Of a stretch of DNA of 64,000 nucleotides, positions 26,844 to 39,800 are shown piece by piece (position 1 is the stretch's first letter; every line of letters starts with the position of its first letter). The notes beneath the pieces are model-generated. The model worked only from the letters and a program-made list of their open reading frames with translations, searched no databases and was not told the origin of the DNA. The stretch is from positions 310,001-374,000 of the forward strand of contig NOWV01000043.1 of assembly GCA_003344405.1 (NCBI GenBank), in the 5' to 3' direction. Source of the DNA: Trichoplax sp. H2 (Eukaryota > Placozoa > Uniplacotomia > Trichoplacea). The position numbers and the translations under genes are program-made.

Positions 26844-28354
26844 AAAACCGATGCATTAAGATAGAAATCCATCATCTCCATTCCAATCGGCATCATGTAG
26901 TAGCATGACTAGACGTAATGTAGAAGATTGCCATGTTCCTTTTCATCTTATGCTGTTACCATATACAATGTTATGTCGAATTTTCAGCCTCCCTTCTAGC
27001 AATAGATTAGATTGATTTCAATTTTGATCATAGCTCTTATTCTAGTTAATGTATCCAATCCCTATCTCATAAAATGACGAGTCCTTGATTGATCGTGTAG
27101 TTAATCAGGCTATCCCTTTGATCATTTTCTCTTTTAATCTACTACCGGTAAACTATTATTCGTATTTCCAGGCTAACTTCTTCTCTCTATTTTACGTAGC
27201 CGCTATCCTTTTAATCTTTTATTTCCTAGATCTCATCAATAGCTTTTTAAAGTAGCTTCATTTTGTTGCAGACAATGATTAAACTATCTACTTTCTCAGT
27301 AATCGAAATGACTGCTATTTTGATCGCTATCTTGTATAAGATAGAATATATTCCCTTATGAATAATTTATTGTAATGACCGCTATTTCAAATGGGTGCGC
27401 TACATTAAAGTAGAGCTCCATAGAAGGCAAAGGGAAATTCTCCTTGCTTGTGATGGTTTAATTTTATTGCTCTAAGCATCATAAATCTATCTGCTGTATG
27501 TATCTATGCGTCTGCCGTTGTAGCACAAGGTATAAATCTTGCTTTATTTATTCCTTTTATCAAATCAATAAAAGTAAATACAGCATCAATGGCACTAATG
27601 GCTTAATTAAGATGATTCAATAGGTAGATAACTAAACTCAAATTCAATTATTCTATTATTGTAAAATTCAAGAATGAGGAGTACTCCTTATAAAATATTG
27701 ATTCAACATCATCAATAAATAAAGGATTATCCTCTGAATCAAAGATTACAGTTCATTCTCTATCCCAAGAATGGAATTTTCTACTCTCTCAATTCATAAT
27801 ATAGCCTATTTAATCAATTTGTTACTCAATAGTGTCTTGAAAGAGGAAAGTAAGAAGTATACTCCAATTTGAATAATCAGCCTATTTACCAGATCTTAAT
27901 CTTCTTGGCTATTTAAAATTCAATAACAAGAATGGATAAGTTAATCATTTTTAAATTCAAATCAATATGTCTGTTCGAGACACCTCTATTCGACATTAAT
28001 ACAAGCTCTAAATTCAATTTTACTCCAGGATAACATACGATTATTCTTTCTTTTCTTTATTGTACCGCTTTGACTGGAACCTTATTAACTGCCACTAATA
28101 AGGGTATTAATTGAAGGGCTTTTAAAATGTCTATCAGTTAGTATAATATGGATATTACAAGTTGCATGTAAGTAGTGTCGTCATTCATTATTTTAGTATA
28201 TCTAGTTTTGAATTGGCAGTAATAGACTGATAATTACTCACCGATTGTTGATCATTAAGGATAATAGAACTCATAAGTTATTGTAGAGAGAGATATACCC
28301 AATATTAAATTGTATTGATCGCTATATTTTTATAGTTAGGTTTACCAAGAATAA

Positions 28355-28800
28355 ATAGGATCGTAATGCTAATATGAGATGATTGCTAATGACTAAAATT
28401 AACCATTTAAGTAATTGTAGTACAAGTATTACGTGACTTGATATCCTGAAACTGTGGAGATCCCCAGTACCTTTACGATATTGGATGGTAAAAGAAGAGG
28501 AATGATATATTGATGAACACTTTGATTCATTATGTAAAATATTTTGATAATCTATTGGAGAAAAAGTCTTCTATTTGATGACTAAAGCCTGATTGTAGGA
28601 AACTTTGCTAACGCAGATAGTTTAAATGAAGTATATTAAAAAACTATAGCGATGAGCTTGGGCTACACTAGATTTCACTTCTTTTAGCCCCAGGATACTT
28701 TACGTACGGTTCTTGTTCTGGTCATTTATAATTATTGTTCTACTATTCTTTAATTCTCTATCAGAAACCTTTTTTAATCCTACTATGGTACTTGAGATAA
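28355..28800. repeat. Diverged duplicated block, copy 2 (partner 20.62-21.03 kb)
   Basis: It carries the same ordered phrases as the block at 20620-21030, in the same orientation, with substitutions and indels. Non-coding; borders approximate. Confidence 0.4.
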
Positions 28801-31800
28801 TTATTTTATGAGATTTAGATTCGATAGAAGAGTTATATGATACTTTTATTACAAAGCTCTCTATCATCAAATGCTGCCATCCAATTTCGGAATGATTCAA
28901 CAGATATCCACAAATGAATATATACTTATAGTACACTTAGTCATAGCTAGTCAAGGAACTCATATTACAGAATAAATACGCTTCTATTGAGTGAGGCTAC
29001 TATTGGATCAATATTAAATAATTTTTCGTATTCAATAAAAGCATCATTATTAAAGCCGAACAATAATGCAAATAATGATCAACCGCTACTCAAATTTTAT
29101 TTATATTGAGCTAATGCTGTAGCCGTAAAATGATTTGATATCACCGAACATGATAATGAATATAATATTGAATCTTGGATTAGGACTAAAGGGATTTATG
29201 TAAACCACCATGTCGCATTATGACTCGTATAAATATGCCAATTGCAACTGATCTTATTAGAGATAAGAAAAAATGAATAGTTAATAAGTTAATCGACTTT
29301 ATTCTATCAATTTCTGCCAATTTTTAGCAAGTATCTGTATCCTAGTATCACCATCTATATTTTCTCAACATTTTAAATGATTTAGTAACAGATTTAACAA
29401 AATTTTGGTCTTTTTCCTAGCATTTTCCGATATACTTTACATAAGACGACTGTGCCAAGAAAGTTAGAGTCAAGATGAAAAGGTCGTCAAATACTGTTAA
29501 TTAATTGATTTGAAAAATTGTAACCAGTATGAGATTCAGTTTAGACGATTTTGCTGTCAAAACTATATTAATCAATATCGCAATTGCTATCAAATTCTAT
29601 TATCATAGAAATCATTAATTTTAGGAATAACTATAGTCCTAGGCTTTGGAAACATTAAAACTGTGGTATAACAGCAACATATTAATTATTAGTAACGAAT
29701 AACGAAAACTAACACTAGTTACTACAGCTATGGAACACTTTTATCTTACTAGCACGCTCACAATTGTTTAGCTTATCATTATAGCTATTTTGATATTATT
29801 CATCTAAGTATTTCGAAAAGACTTTCAACATTGAAATCATAATTTATTATTTTAGGAAATATTCATAATATTACAACAGCTTTGATCATTAGCGAAGAAA
29901 TTTTATAACATAAATCCTTGCGTTGATCGATCATATCCACCTAGATAATAATTATAGAAGTTTCAATGTAATTTTCGCGCTAATGATTTCATCAGCCACA
30001 ATGGAAGGAGTTTCAAAGAATTAACCCTACGCGCTAATTGGAAGACAGAATTTGTGTATGAATAGTATTCATCAACAAAATCTCCCTCTTTTAAGCAATA
30101 TTTTTGTCATATCCGATACCAGATTATTATCGAAATGAGAATGTTTTCTGCATTAATTGAGAAATAAGTGAATTTTTAACTTCAATCATGCAACGCTTAT
30201 TTAAACGTGGTAATCGTAATATTCTTGTATAAAATGAAATATCATTTAACATATGGGAAACAATGAATACAATATTATAAATTTGAATCCCATTTAAGAT
30301 TATAATAAATAGAATAGAAGAATGAATGGCAATCTAACATTATACTCTGAATTTATTAAAATTCGCGACGGTCATAGATGACTTTAGGAAGAAATAAAAT
30401 TGCTTGGCTAGAATTTCTCTTTCAAATTGGTGTCAAGAATACTCAATGGCAACATACAATATGTGTCTCTAAATTAGTAAATTCTACTTATAATAAAAAA
30501 ATAAAACTTTCCAAAGGTAACTTATTTGACCATTTTAGAAATAAAGATTTTACTTAAAGGCTTCTTATTTATAACGCAATTAGTACATTAATTAAATTTG
30601 GTCTGCAATAAAATAAAATCTGTATGCCAAAATAAAAAATAATTTACTACATTTCACAACATTACTTTTTATCCTAAAATCATCATTAAGACTTGAGTAA
30701 GAGTAAAACTAGAGTGGAAAATCAATCAATCCAATAAATCCCAACTATAATTGGCTCGATGAATTTATCACCTTTCTTCAAAGTATGCCCAATATCAATG
30801 ATTCCTGCAGCCCGATAGAAATAAAACCAATATAACCTAGTGAATCAGATTATCATCCCATTTAAGTTACTACTTCTCTTCGAACAGGAATTCTGTATTA
30901 AACAGATTTATTAACTTTGGAGACGTACAATTTTATCCTCAAATATAATAAGAGATAATCGAAATTTCTAATTGGATATCATTTCATTCAAATTAAACAG
31001 ATAAAATTTCTACCCTTCTTAAAACTGTAAATGAAACGATGATACTAGGTTCCTCTAATAAAATAGAAATAAAACTAATATTAATGAGAGAATGTACTTA
31101 TTCGATAACAGAATCTGAAAAAATATAATTTATATTTGAATAACAGAAATATCAATTCAAAGCCGATATATACTAACATTTGTTACAGTTATTATCTCCA
31201 TCTTTAAAAGCGGTACGATAACAATGTAATTGGTCAACCTGATATCAGAAACTAATAAAGTTTTACCTAGCATAAGTTTCTATGAAAAGTAATTGTGATA
31301 AATTTTAAATAAAACAGATTGGTCTATTCCTATTTTTACCATAATGTAGCTTCCATGATGTAAAGTATGATTGCTAGTTCATTTTTGCTAGAATCGAATT
31401 GAAATTGCAATGCAAAAGAATAGTATTATTTGGTTATTTAATTTAGTGTATTTATTGCCTAGTAATAGAAATCTATATTCATATATAAATAAATTTATTA
31501 ACTATTACAACCTTCATTAGTATTTGTAAGAGTCTTATGATGGACAATCATAATGGTAATGTATATTTTGATGTAAACATTTGATTGTTATGCCGACAAA
31601 GTTTCTGCCGGAATATGTATAACAAAAGTTTGACGTTGTAAGTTGGATTGGAAATCAAATAAATAAACCAGTATAGCAAACATCTGCCGCCTAGCACGTC
31701 AAATATTAACAGTATTTATTACAGATAATTGAGAAATAATGCCACTCAAAGTAATGTCTTAGACTTCGTAGAATACTTTGACATGTTACTCTTGAATACA

Positions 31801-33514
31801 TCATACCATCTCAAATTGAAAGATATATATTCTTGACCTAAAGTTGGCCATATTAACCGTCATGATATTGTTAAGCAATTCAATAATCATCTATCACCTT
31901 ATTTCACTTCTTCATTTAAATTTGACTGTCATCTTTTTAAATGCGTTAATACTATACTAGGCTGATTATTGGTAGAATTAATTTCCTAGAAAATAGAATA
32001 GATACTAACAATCTACCGCTATCGCTTTTCCATAATCTGATGAAAATAATTAATGCTTGGTTGAACAAAAACAGAATTAATTTCAAATAAAATGATTTAC
32101 AGCCTATCTTCATCTTGTAATATCGTCTTAGTCTTCCCAAACTAATTGTCGCTTAATTATATAACGATAGAATTAATTTTAAAGAGGGATCGGCAATAGG
32201 TGCAGAACTCTTTCAATAGCAATTGATGATCTATAATACGTGCAGGCCAAAGGGAAAATTACTTCTATGTTTGGTTGCATAAATGGATAACAATATGACA
32301 GTGTTGATAGCATTCAGAAACGATAGAAATGCTCCGATTTATCTGCTAATCACTTTGTCTAGTTGAAATTCGAATTGTATTGATTAAATTATATTATTAT
32401 TCATGATATTTTGTTGTAGCTGAATAGTGAGCTATTAGGTCTAGCGATGCTGTTATAGGCCTTATTTTCCTCTTGTGTTTATAAAGTAGACTGGTATGCA
32501 AATAAATGTAGAAATTGCCAATGATATTGATCTAGTTGAATTGCAATGATGTTATGGTTTTGTTGTGTTTGTTTTATCCTGCAGCTGCTCTAAGTCAGTA
32601 TATCATTAAGATTTCGGTTATTACCGTCAGTGTAGCTGGAAGCTAATCGCTTAACTTAATTTGATACTGTATGAATTCCGTAGATATCGGTTGTCTACAG
32701 TATTGAAATGATATTTAATATATTCGTATATAAAGATACATACAGTATGCAAGTAAAGTAGAAGAGAATCAAACAGCAGAACTAGAATGCGCGTAAAAAT
32801 ATATTCTTACTGTGATCATATGGGATCTCCTGCAGCAGTTGGTTTAGAAATGACAGTAAATAAAAAGAACTTAATCGTAAGTATATCCTTAGCGATTTAG
32901 TCAGAGGACCTCGAGCAATCAGCAAATACTATAATTAGTTAGCCAGGTCTAGGTAATTGTTGGTCCATGTACGAGTGCACTGTGTAGTAAAATAACTGTG
33001 TTAAATTATAATAAAGGATTAATTCTAGTCCACTAATTTTTTACGCCTGTATTCATTATAATTATAGCTAACTATTTGCAATATTCTTCTCAGATTTGCA
33101 AGATCATTAACCTTCTCTCATTCTTTACAATATCTAAATTGATTCTTGGATATTTTTAGTATAATATAGATTGCTCTAGAATTTGGATGATATCACAAAG
33201 TCAAATCAAATCAGAAGTATCCTGATGTACATCAACAGTAATGATAATTACCTACTAGTTCACTTGAGAAGAGTCAATAATTATTTTAATTATTAACATT
33301 AAACTCAAGTAAATAGAACATTCTTCATCTTGATAGCTTGAACTGCTTCGTTTTTTTTTACCAAAATATTTTTACCTCATCAATAGCAAATTCTATTATA
33401 ATATTTCTTTTAATGATTACTCCGTTACTTTAAATAAGATCATGAAGGATAATAAAATGCATTGGATTTGACTTTCATTTTATATCATGCTTATCACGAA
33501 CAATGACTGAATTG

Positions 33515-34940
33515 ACAAATATTCAATCTGATTTCTATATCGCTAATGTTTAAATTAACTTGGGACTATGACAAGCAGGAACAATGTCCAACAGCTATAA
33601 TTTAATAATGAAGATCTTCTCAATATATGTATTTATGAATAAAAATTTTCATCCTTGGCTTTAATGAAAATAGTCTAATATGGTTTTGTTATCACTACCG
33701 TCTAATGTATGTACTACAGTTATAGTTTAAGATCTTCTTGACATGTATATCTTATAACAATACTAAAATTTTCATCCATGATTTTAAGCAAAAATATTCA
33801 ACCTGATTTGGGCTGTCGCTACTGTCTTACTTAACTTTAGGAGGAGTAAAAGCAATTACAATATTCAATAGTTATTATTTAAGATCATTTCAATAGGTAC
33901 ATTGTACGACGATAATAACATTTTACCCTAGAGTTTAATGAAAAAATTATTATAATTTTGCTATTACCACCACTTTATTTAACTCAAGAGTACCAGAAAC
34001 AGGAATAATATTCAACCGTTGCAGTTTAAGATCTTACACTTCTCCATATATGTATTTTATAGCTTTAATTAAATTAGTATCCTTTATTTCAGTTGCAAAA
34101 TACTTAATAGGATTCCAGTATAACTAGTATGTTGTTCTGCTTATAAGAGAGATGTACAGAAATAATATTCTGTAGTTTTAGTTTCGCTTCTCTAGAACTG
34201 TATTTTATGGCATAAATAAAGCTTTGGCTCTTGATATTAATTATAAGAATTTATTCTGATTCTAGTATCCTATTTGACTCACGGCTATGATAAACAGAAA
34301 AAATATTTAGCAGTTCCGGCTTAATCTCTAAAATTTTTCTTTTCATGTGCATTTAATGACTACAGTAAAATGTTCACTCTTGCTTTTAATTACAAATATT
34401 TCAATCTGATACTAGTTTCCCTGACGTATTATCCTACTAGGGAGTAAGATAAATAGAAATAATATTTAACAACATGGTTATAGACCTAAACTACTGCATG
34501 TGTATATTTCATGACTTTAATAAAATGTTTTATTAAAGATATTAATTAAAATATTCAATCTGATACTAGAATTACTACCATTTTATTGAAATTAAGAGTG
34601 TGATATACAAATATAATATTCTATAGCCGTTAGGGTCTTCCTATAAGGGTATTTTATGTCATTAATAAATTTTTCAACATAATTTTAACTATAAATATTC
34701 AATCAGATTCAAAACAATTATTGTCTTTCCCAAATTAGAAGTAGAATAAATGAATATCATATTTAGGGTTATAGTTTCAAGTCTTCTATCTCTCCGTATG
34801 TTAATTTAAAATTACAACATATTTCTAATCTTGATTGAAGGGAAAGTATTCAATCTGATTCCAGTATCATTACTATCTTACTTAACTTAGGAGTATGATA
34901 TTTAGGAACGATATCCAACATCTATACTTTAAGTTCATAA
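33515..34940. repeat. Degenerate tandem array, about 150-bp unit, about ten copies
   Basis: The anchor phrase 'atattcaatctgattc' or a variant recurs near 33521, 33671, 33796, 33941, 34100, 34248, 34397, 34551, 34694 and 34850, at intervals of about 125-159 bp. Between anchors each unit repeats a series like ttacttaact.aggagtatgata, a ...gaaataatattcaac... stretch, 'tatagtttaagatcttct', a gtattttatg-like stretch and ...taaaattttcatcctt. Copies are well diverged and non-coding. Confidence 0.7.
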
Positions 34941-35788
34941 GAGTAAAATTAGGACTTAAATAATGATGAAAAACTCTTCCATCTAACTCTGTTATCACCG
35001 ATATACCATTTCATTATTGGTGTATACCGTGAATATCACGATTTACTTTGATAAGATATCAGGTAAATATTTAAGATCTTATAGAAACTATAGCTTTATG
35101 ATATCAATCGCCTGTGAAAAGATTTAATGACGCCAGTTAAAGGTATATTTTATTGAAGTTTAGAGAGTAAAAGTAGAGATAAATATATAAGCAGCAGTTA
35201 ATATTTCGCGTTTGCACATTAATTATGTACCTGAGAATAATATACCGGCAAATGTAGATATGCAAGGTTACAACCCTTTTGAAAATAATATCCCTAACGA
35301 TATGTATGAAATATCATAATAATAAACTACAGAACAAAAATCATGCAGCTGAGATACTTCTATATCATACGAAAATGTAGAATTAGTACGTTAACCAGGA
35401 TTATTATAAAGCTAAAATGGACTAAGACTATATATCGCATAACTGTAAAAGAAATATATTTGAGCATAATTTCCAATCATGGATTATAAAAATATCTTAA
35501 TCGAATGATAGATAGCATAAAATATCATTAGCATAATCTACTGCATGATCACAAGCTAAACTGTTGTTTTCCATATGGCTTAAGACAACATTATCATGAT
35601 GATATCAAAGTAATTTATGAAGTGAGATACCTAACACTACATCGTACGATTTAATATATTTCATCCTGTTAAGATATTAATTGATTGATGTAATATTACC
35701 AAGAAGCATTTGTATTTTTTGACGAAATAGTCCCCAGCGAAGTGGTTTAAATACTTCTGGCTGCATCGTATCAATCCAAGAATTCGTA

Positions 35789-36877
35789 CTAACCAAGAAT
35801 AGTATCACGAAATTTTTCGAAAAGTCCTTTCTTCTTCTTAGATGATCTAGAATCGTATTTCCCGCCTTTTTCGCTTTCTTTATTCTCTGCCTGTTCCGAT
35901 GCGTTCTCGTCCTCTTCTTCCTTTTCTTCTCCTTCTTCTTCTTTGCTCTCTTTAACAACCTTAATGTTAGCTGCAGCCACAACTTCAGGCATGGTCTTTG
36001 CTGTATCTATATCAAAATTTGCGCTAAGTCTAAAATTTGGATTGATATCTTCAATTTCGTCTTCATTGGTAATTTGTAGACAATCCATCCATTTATGAAG
36101 TTGATTCTAAATAATATTAGATAAACAGAAACGGAAAACAACCACCTTTAAGACACGATAACCGATACTTACAGTGATTAGTCTAATACAAACTGAAAAA
36201 GCTAACTTTATGTTTTTATTGGCAATCAGACAAAGTACTTACCACATCATCGGTTTGCACTAGAAATTCAGCTCCATCGGGTAATCTAGATGTAGTAAAT
36301 CGACAGTGATTTATTCAATATAAAATCAATTATAGCAACTGCATATTTTATTACGCAAAAATTAGCTGAAGAAAGCTTCTATATAAAGTAGCAACTCACG
36401 CAATTCTAAAAACATTCTTCTTTTTCTTATAGTCGCTAGCTAACTGGCATTTCATTTTCTTGATTGATATAGGTGAATGAGAGGCTTGAATTTTCTATAA
36501 AAACCAAAATATCAGCCTAAATCAATTTGATGGCATCATACAACAGAAGGAAATATTTTATAATCTCTATAATATTGCTATTAATAAAGTATTGTTAGAT
36601 TATACTGATATAATATCGACTGGTATGATATATCATCAAATTAGCCATATTTGAGTTAGCATTAAGCAGAATTAGGTAATGTTTCAGTCTAAAAGCATCA
36701 GTAATTTAAATGTTTCCGTAAACAAAGAATTCTCTTTTTAGCAATCCAGAACGTTGATCTTACACCAGCTATGCTACTACTTTACTCTACTAGTTACTGA
36801 CCGCATCATAGTGTTTCCTGTCCTTATAGAAACGCAATTCTAACCCAAAAACGGCTGCAATCAATTTATCCCACGAT
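35789..36877 (-). CDS. Paralog B, PH-domain exons and C-terminus
   Basis: Exons 36877-36802 ([20 protein letters not shown]), 36494-36400 ([20 protein letters not shown]), 36285-36243 ([13 protein letters not shown]) and 36106-35789 ([11 protein letters not shown]) complete the pleckstrin-homology domain begun in the preceding exon. The order and spacing match the beta-spectrin PH fold: basic first strands, a DYKKKK loop, then a C-terminal helix with Trp. This domain binds phosphoinositides in known beta-spectrins. An acidic Glu-rich segment and a basic tail ([13 protein letters not shown]) precede the stop at 35789. Confidence 0.92.
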
Positions 36878-39800
36878 CTATAATAACCCAATTACACATG
36901 ATAAGGTTACTCTATCTTCATTTCTTCTAATAATGCTAAAATTTGCTTACTATAAAGGCGCAAATTTACAGTACAAATACTACAGAAAGTGATACTCTCG
37001 TACAAGTTATTTAAGTGCTTTTATCGCTTCTGCACTGTACCCAAAAGAAATGCTTAAATAAATTTAAAGTTTGATCTCAAATCGAGATATGAACACATTA
37101 TTGACCTTTTTTCCGATTTCCTGCCTTTTCGTTCCATAACATGTTTTCGATGAATAACTCCAATTAGACGGAGTGGTGCACCATCCTGTGGTTTATCTTC
37201 TAATTGTTCCTTTGGTTTTTCTTTAGGTTGTTCTTTTGGTTGTTCTTTTGGTTGTTCTTTTGGTTGTTCTTTTGATTTATACGGTGGTTTAGCCTCTTCT
37301 TCAACTTCTCGCCTAGCAGATTGTCATGAATATTAATTACTACGAGTATGTATAATATCTTTACGAAAGGCTATTAGATATAATGAAAACCAAAGAAATA
37401 GCAAATTGTATGAATATTATCTTAATCAATGGCTATGTAAAGTTTGTAAGCCCTACATAGTTTTTTCNNNNNNNNNNNNNNNNNNNNTTAAAGTTTGATC
37501 TCAAATCGAGATATGAACACATTATTGACCTTTTTTCCGATTTCCTGCCTTTTCGTTCCATAACATGTTTTCGATGAATAACTCCAATTAGACGGAGTGG
37601 TGCACCATCCTGTGGTTTATCTTCTAATTGTTCTTTTGGTTGTTCTTTTGGTTTATCCTGCGGTTTAGCCTCTTCTTCAACTTCTCGCCTAGCAGATTGT
37701 CATGAATATTAATTACTACGAGTACGTATAATATCTTTACGAAAGGCTATTAGATATAATGAAAACCAAAGAAATAGCAAATTGTATGAATGTTATCTTA
37801 ATCAATGGTTATGTAAAGTTTGTAAGCCCTACATAGTTTTTTCTCTTTCTGTCTTTATATGTACAGGGTCTTTCTTTATTCTCGTAAATTCTTCATATTG
37901 AGGTTTAGTAGCTTCTATTATAGCTTCAGGGGCTGAAACAGCTGTAGCTAGATCTTCACTAGCCTCTCTAACTTGTGATTCTGGCACCTGATTTTCCATT
38001 TCATTGCCATGAGGTATAAAGTAAGCGCTTTCATGGCCTTCGGCGGATAATTCTACATCTGGAGCTTTCATATTCGGCTCTGAATTTATATCCATATTAA
38101 TTCCTTGATTAAATTCGAAATGAGGTTTATAGTCTGGCTCAATTTCGTCCTTATGATTGAGATCTAACGTAACGTTAGCGTTTGGTACAGTAGAATCCAA
38201 AGCAATATCCATCCCATGAGGTGGTTCCTCGTTCACTTCAAGGTTAATTTGATCATTGATATGCTCGTCTATAGCAGGAGGGTCTACGTGGAAGGTTAGC
38301 TTATCATAACCAGAATTATCTGATATCTGCAAATTAGGATCTACATCTTCTGATATATCGCTCCCTGCTGGAGATAGAGATATTTCAAGTGAGACCAGAG
38401 GAGCACCTTCTAGATTTTCTGTCAAAATAGAATGTCAGCTACTTAACTACAAATATTAGGGGCAATAGGTAAATAGGAGTAAATAGAAATATATTTATAC
38501 GATTTTTCTTTTAGTAGTACCGGCTGCTTGTGTATTAATTTCTTGATCTTCTATTGGCATTAGCTCTGCTTCTTGATTTTCTGTAAAAATAGAAATCAGC
38601 TACTCAACTACAACTGTTAGGAGTAATTGGTAATTACGAGTAAACGCGAATATATAAATACAACTTTTCTTTAAGTAGTACCTGCTACATGTGGATTAAT
38701 TCCTTGATCTTCTATTAGACGTAGCTCTGCTTTTCGATTTTCTGTAAAATAGAATATCACACACTTAATTACAACCGTTAGGTGTAATAGGTAAATAAGA
38801 GTAAATACGAATATATTTATAAGTTAGTTCTTTAAGCAGTACCGTATACTTCCGGAATAATTTCTTGATCTTCTATTAGCCGCAACTCTGTTTCTTGATT
38901 TACTGTAAAGGGAGAATATCAATTACTTTACTATGACCATTAGGCGCAATAAGTAAATACGAGTGTATTTATACGATAGTTCTTAAGCCGTACAGGCTGC
39001 TTTTGGATTAATTTCTAGATCTTCTATTAGCAGCTGCTCTGATTCTTGGTTTTCTGCGTAAATATAGCGACATCAATTAACAATTAATACCCCAATAATT
39101 GTAAGACTTAATGCAATTATCTTGTTATTTATATAATACCGGTGTCTTTTGGAACAATTTCTTGATCATCTACTTGTTGTTCCTCTTCTTGGAAAGCACT
39201 GCCATCAAGTTCAAAACCATCCGAGGAATGCAATAATTGCTATACAGAAACGATAGCAAGAGATCAATCAATAAGAAAAATTCTCGTACTAGCAGATACA
39301 GCTTTTCAGCGAGAACGGTAAAATTCGTAGAGAAAAATGGGAATTTGGATAAGATTTATATATATACATTTAGATGTTCTTGCTGTTTTTGTAGTTTTTC
39401 AAACTCTCGAATTAAACTGGTCGCTTCTTTTTTAATTTTTTCTGAGGAATCTTGTAAATCTTCTATAATGAAGAGTGATCGAATCTACTTGAGCTTAAAA
39501 CTATCCTTCATGCTACTTACAATACACAATGATCATCAAGATGGTACTTATAGTTATTGGCCTTTTACCTTTTGAAGGTTCTTCAAGCGCTAAAGAAGCC
39601 ACTCGCGGCGATGATTGATTGCTATCACGATTTTTATATACCTGATGCTTAATTAAGAGCGATAAATACTCCTTATCCACTTGATGATTGCTCAATTCCT
39701 GATTACGAAGCAAAGTATCTTTTTCTTCGTATAATTCCACTTTATCATCAAGTCCATTGAGCTTATATTTCTCAAACTAGAATATGCAATGAGTACAGAA

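Larger units (their letters stand above)
26844..35788. other. Gene-free AT-rich interval
   Basis: No exon-like chain was found on either strand. The only open frames are short and fit random AT-rich sequence. Visible content: a possible AATAAA about 720 bp after the peptide stop (27567-27572), a diverged duplicate block (28355-28800), and a long degenerate tandem array (33515-34940). The 3' end of beta-spectrin B lies just to the right. Confidence 0.6.
37064..37843. repeat. Direct duplication flanking the gap (probable contig-end overlap)
   Basis: Copy A is 37064-37467 and copy B is 37488-37843. Each contains one exon plus parts of both introns. The length difference is exactly the 48-bp PKEQ expansion. 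The intron part shows only scattered substitutions (e.g. gagtatgtata versus gagtacgtata). Such identity right up to a gap is typical of two unmerged contig ends or haplotypes. Confidence 0.85.

Noticed and set aside
35677-35982. Lys/Arg-rich minus-strand ORF overlapping the spectrin B C-terminus
   Set aside because: It is an alternative frame of the final coding exon, where GAA/GAG-rich codons read as Lys/Arg. The PH-domain frame is the supported one.
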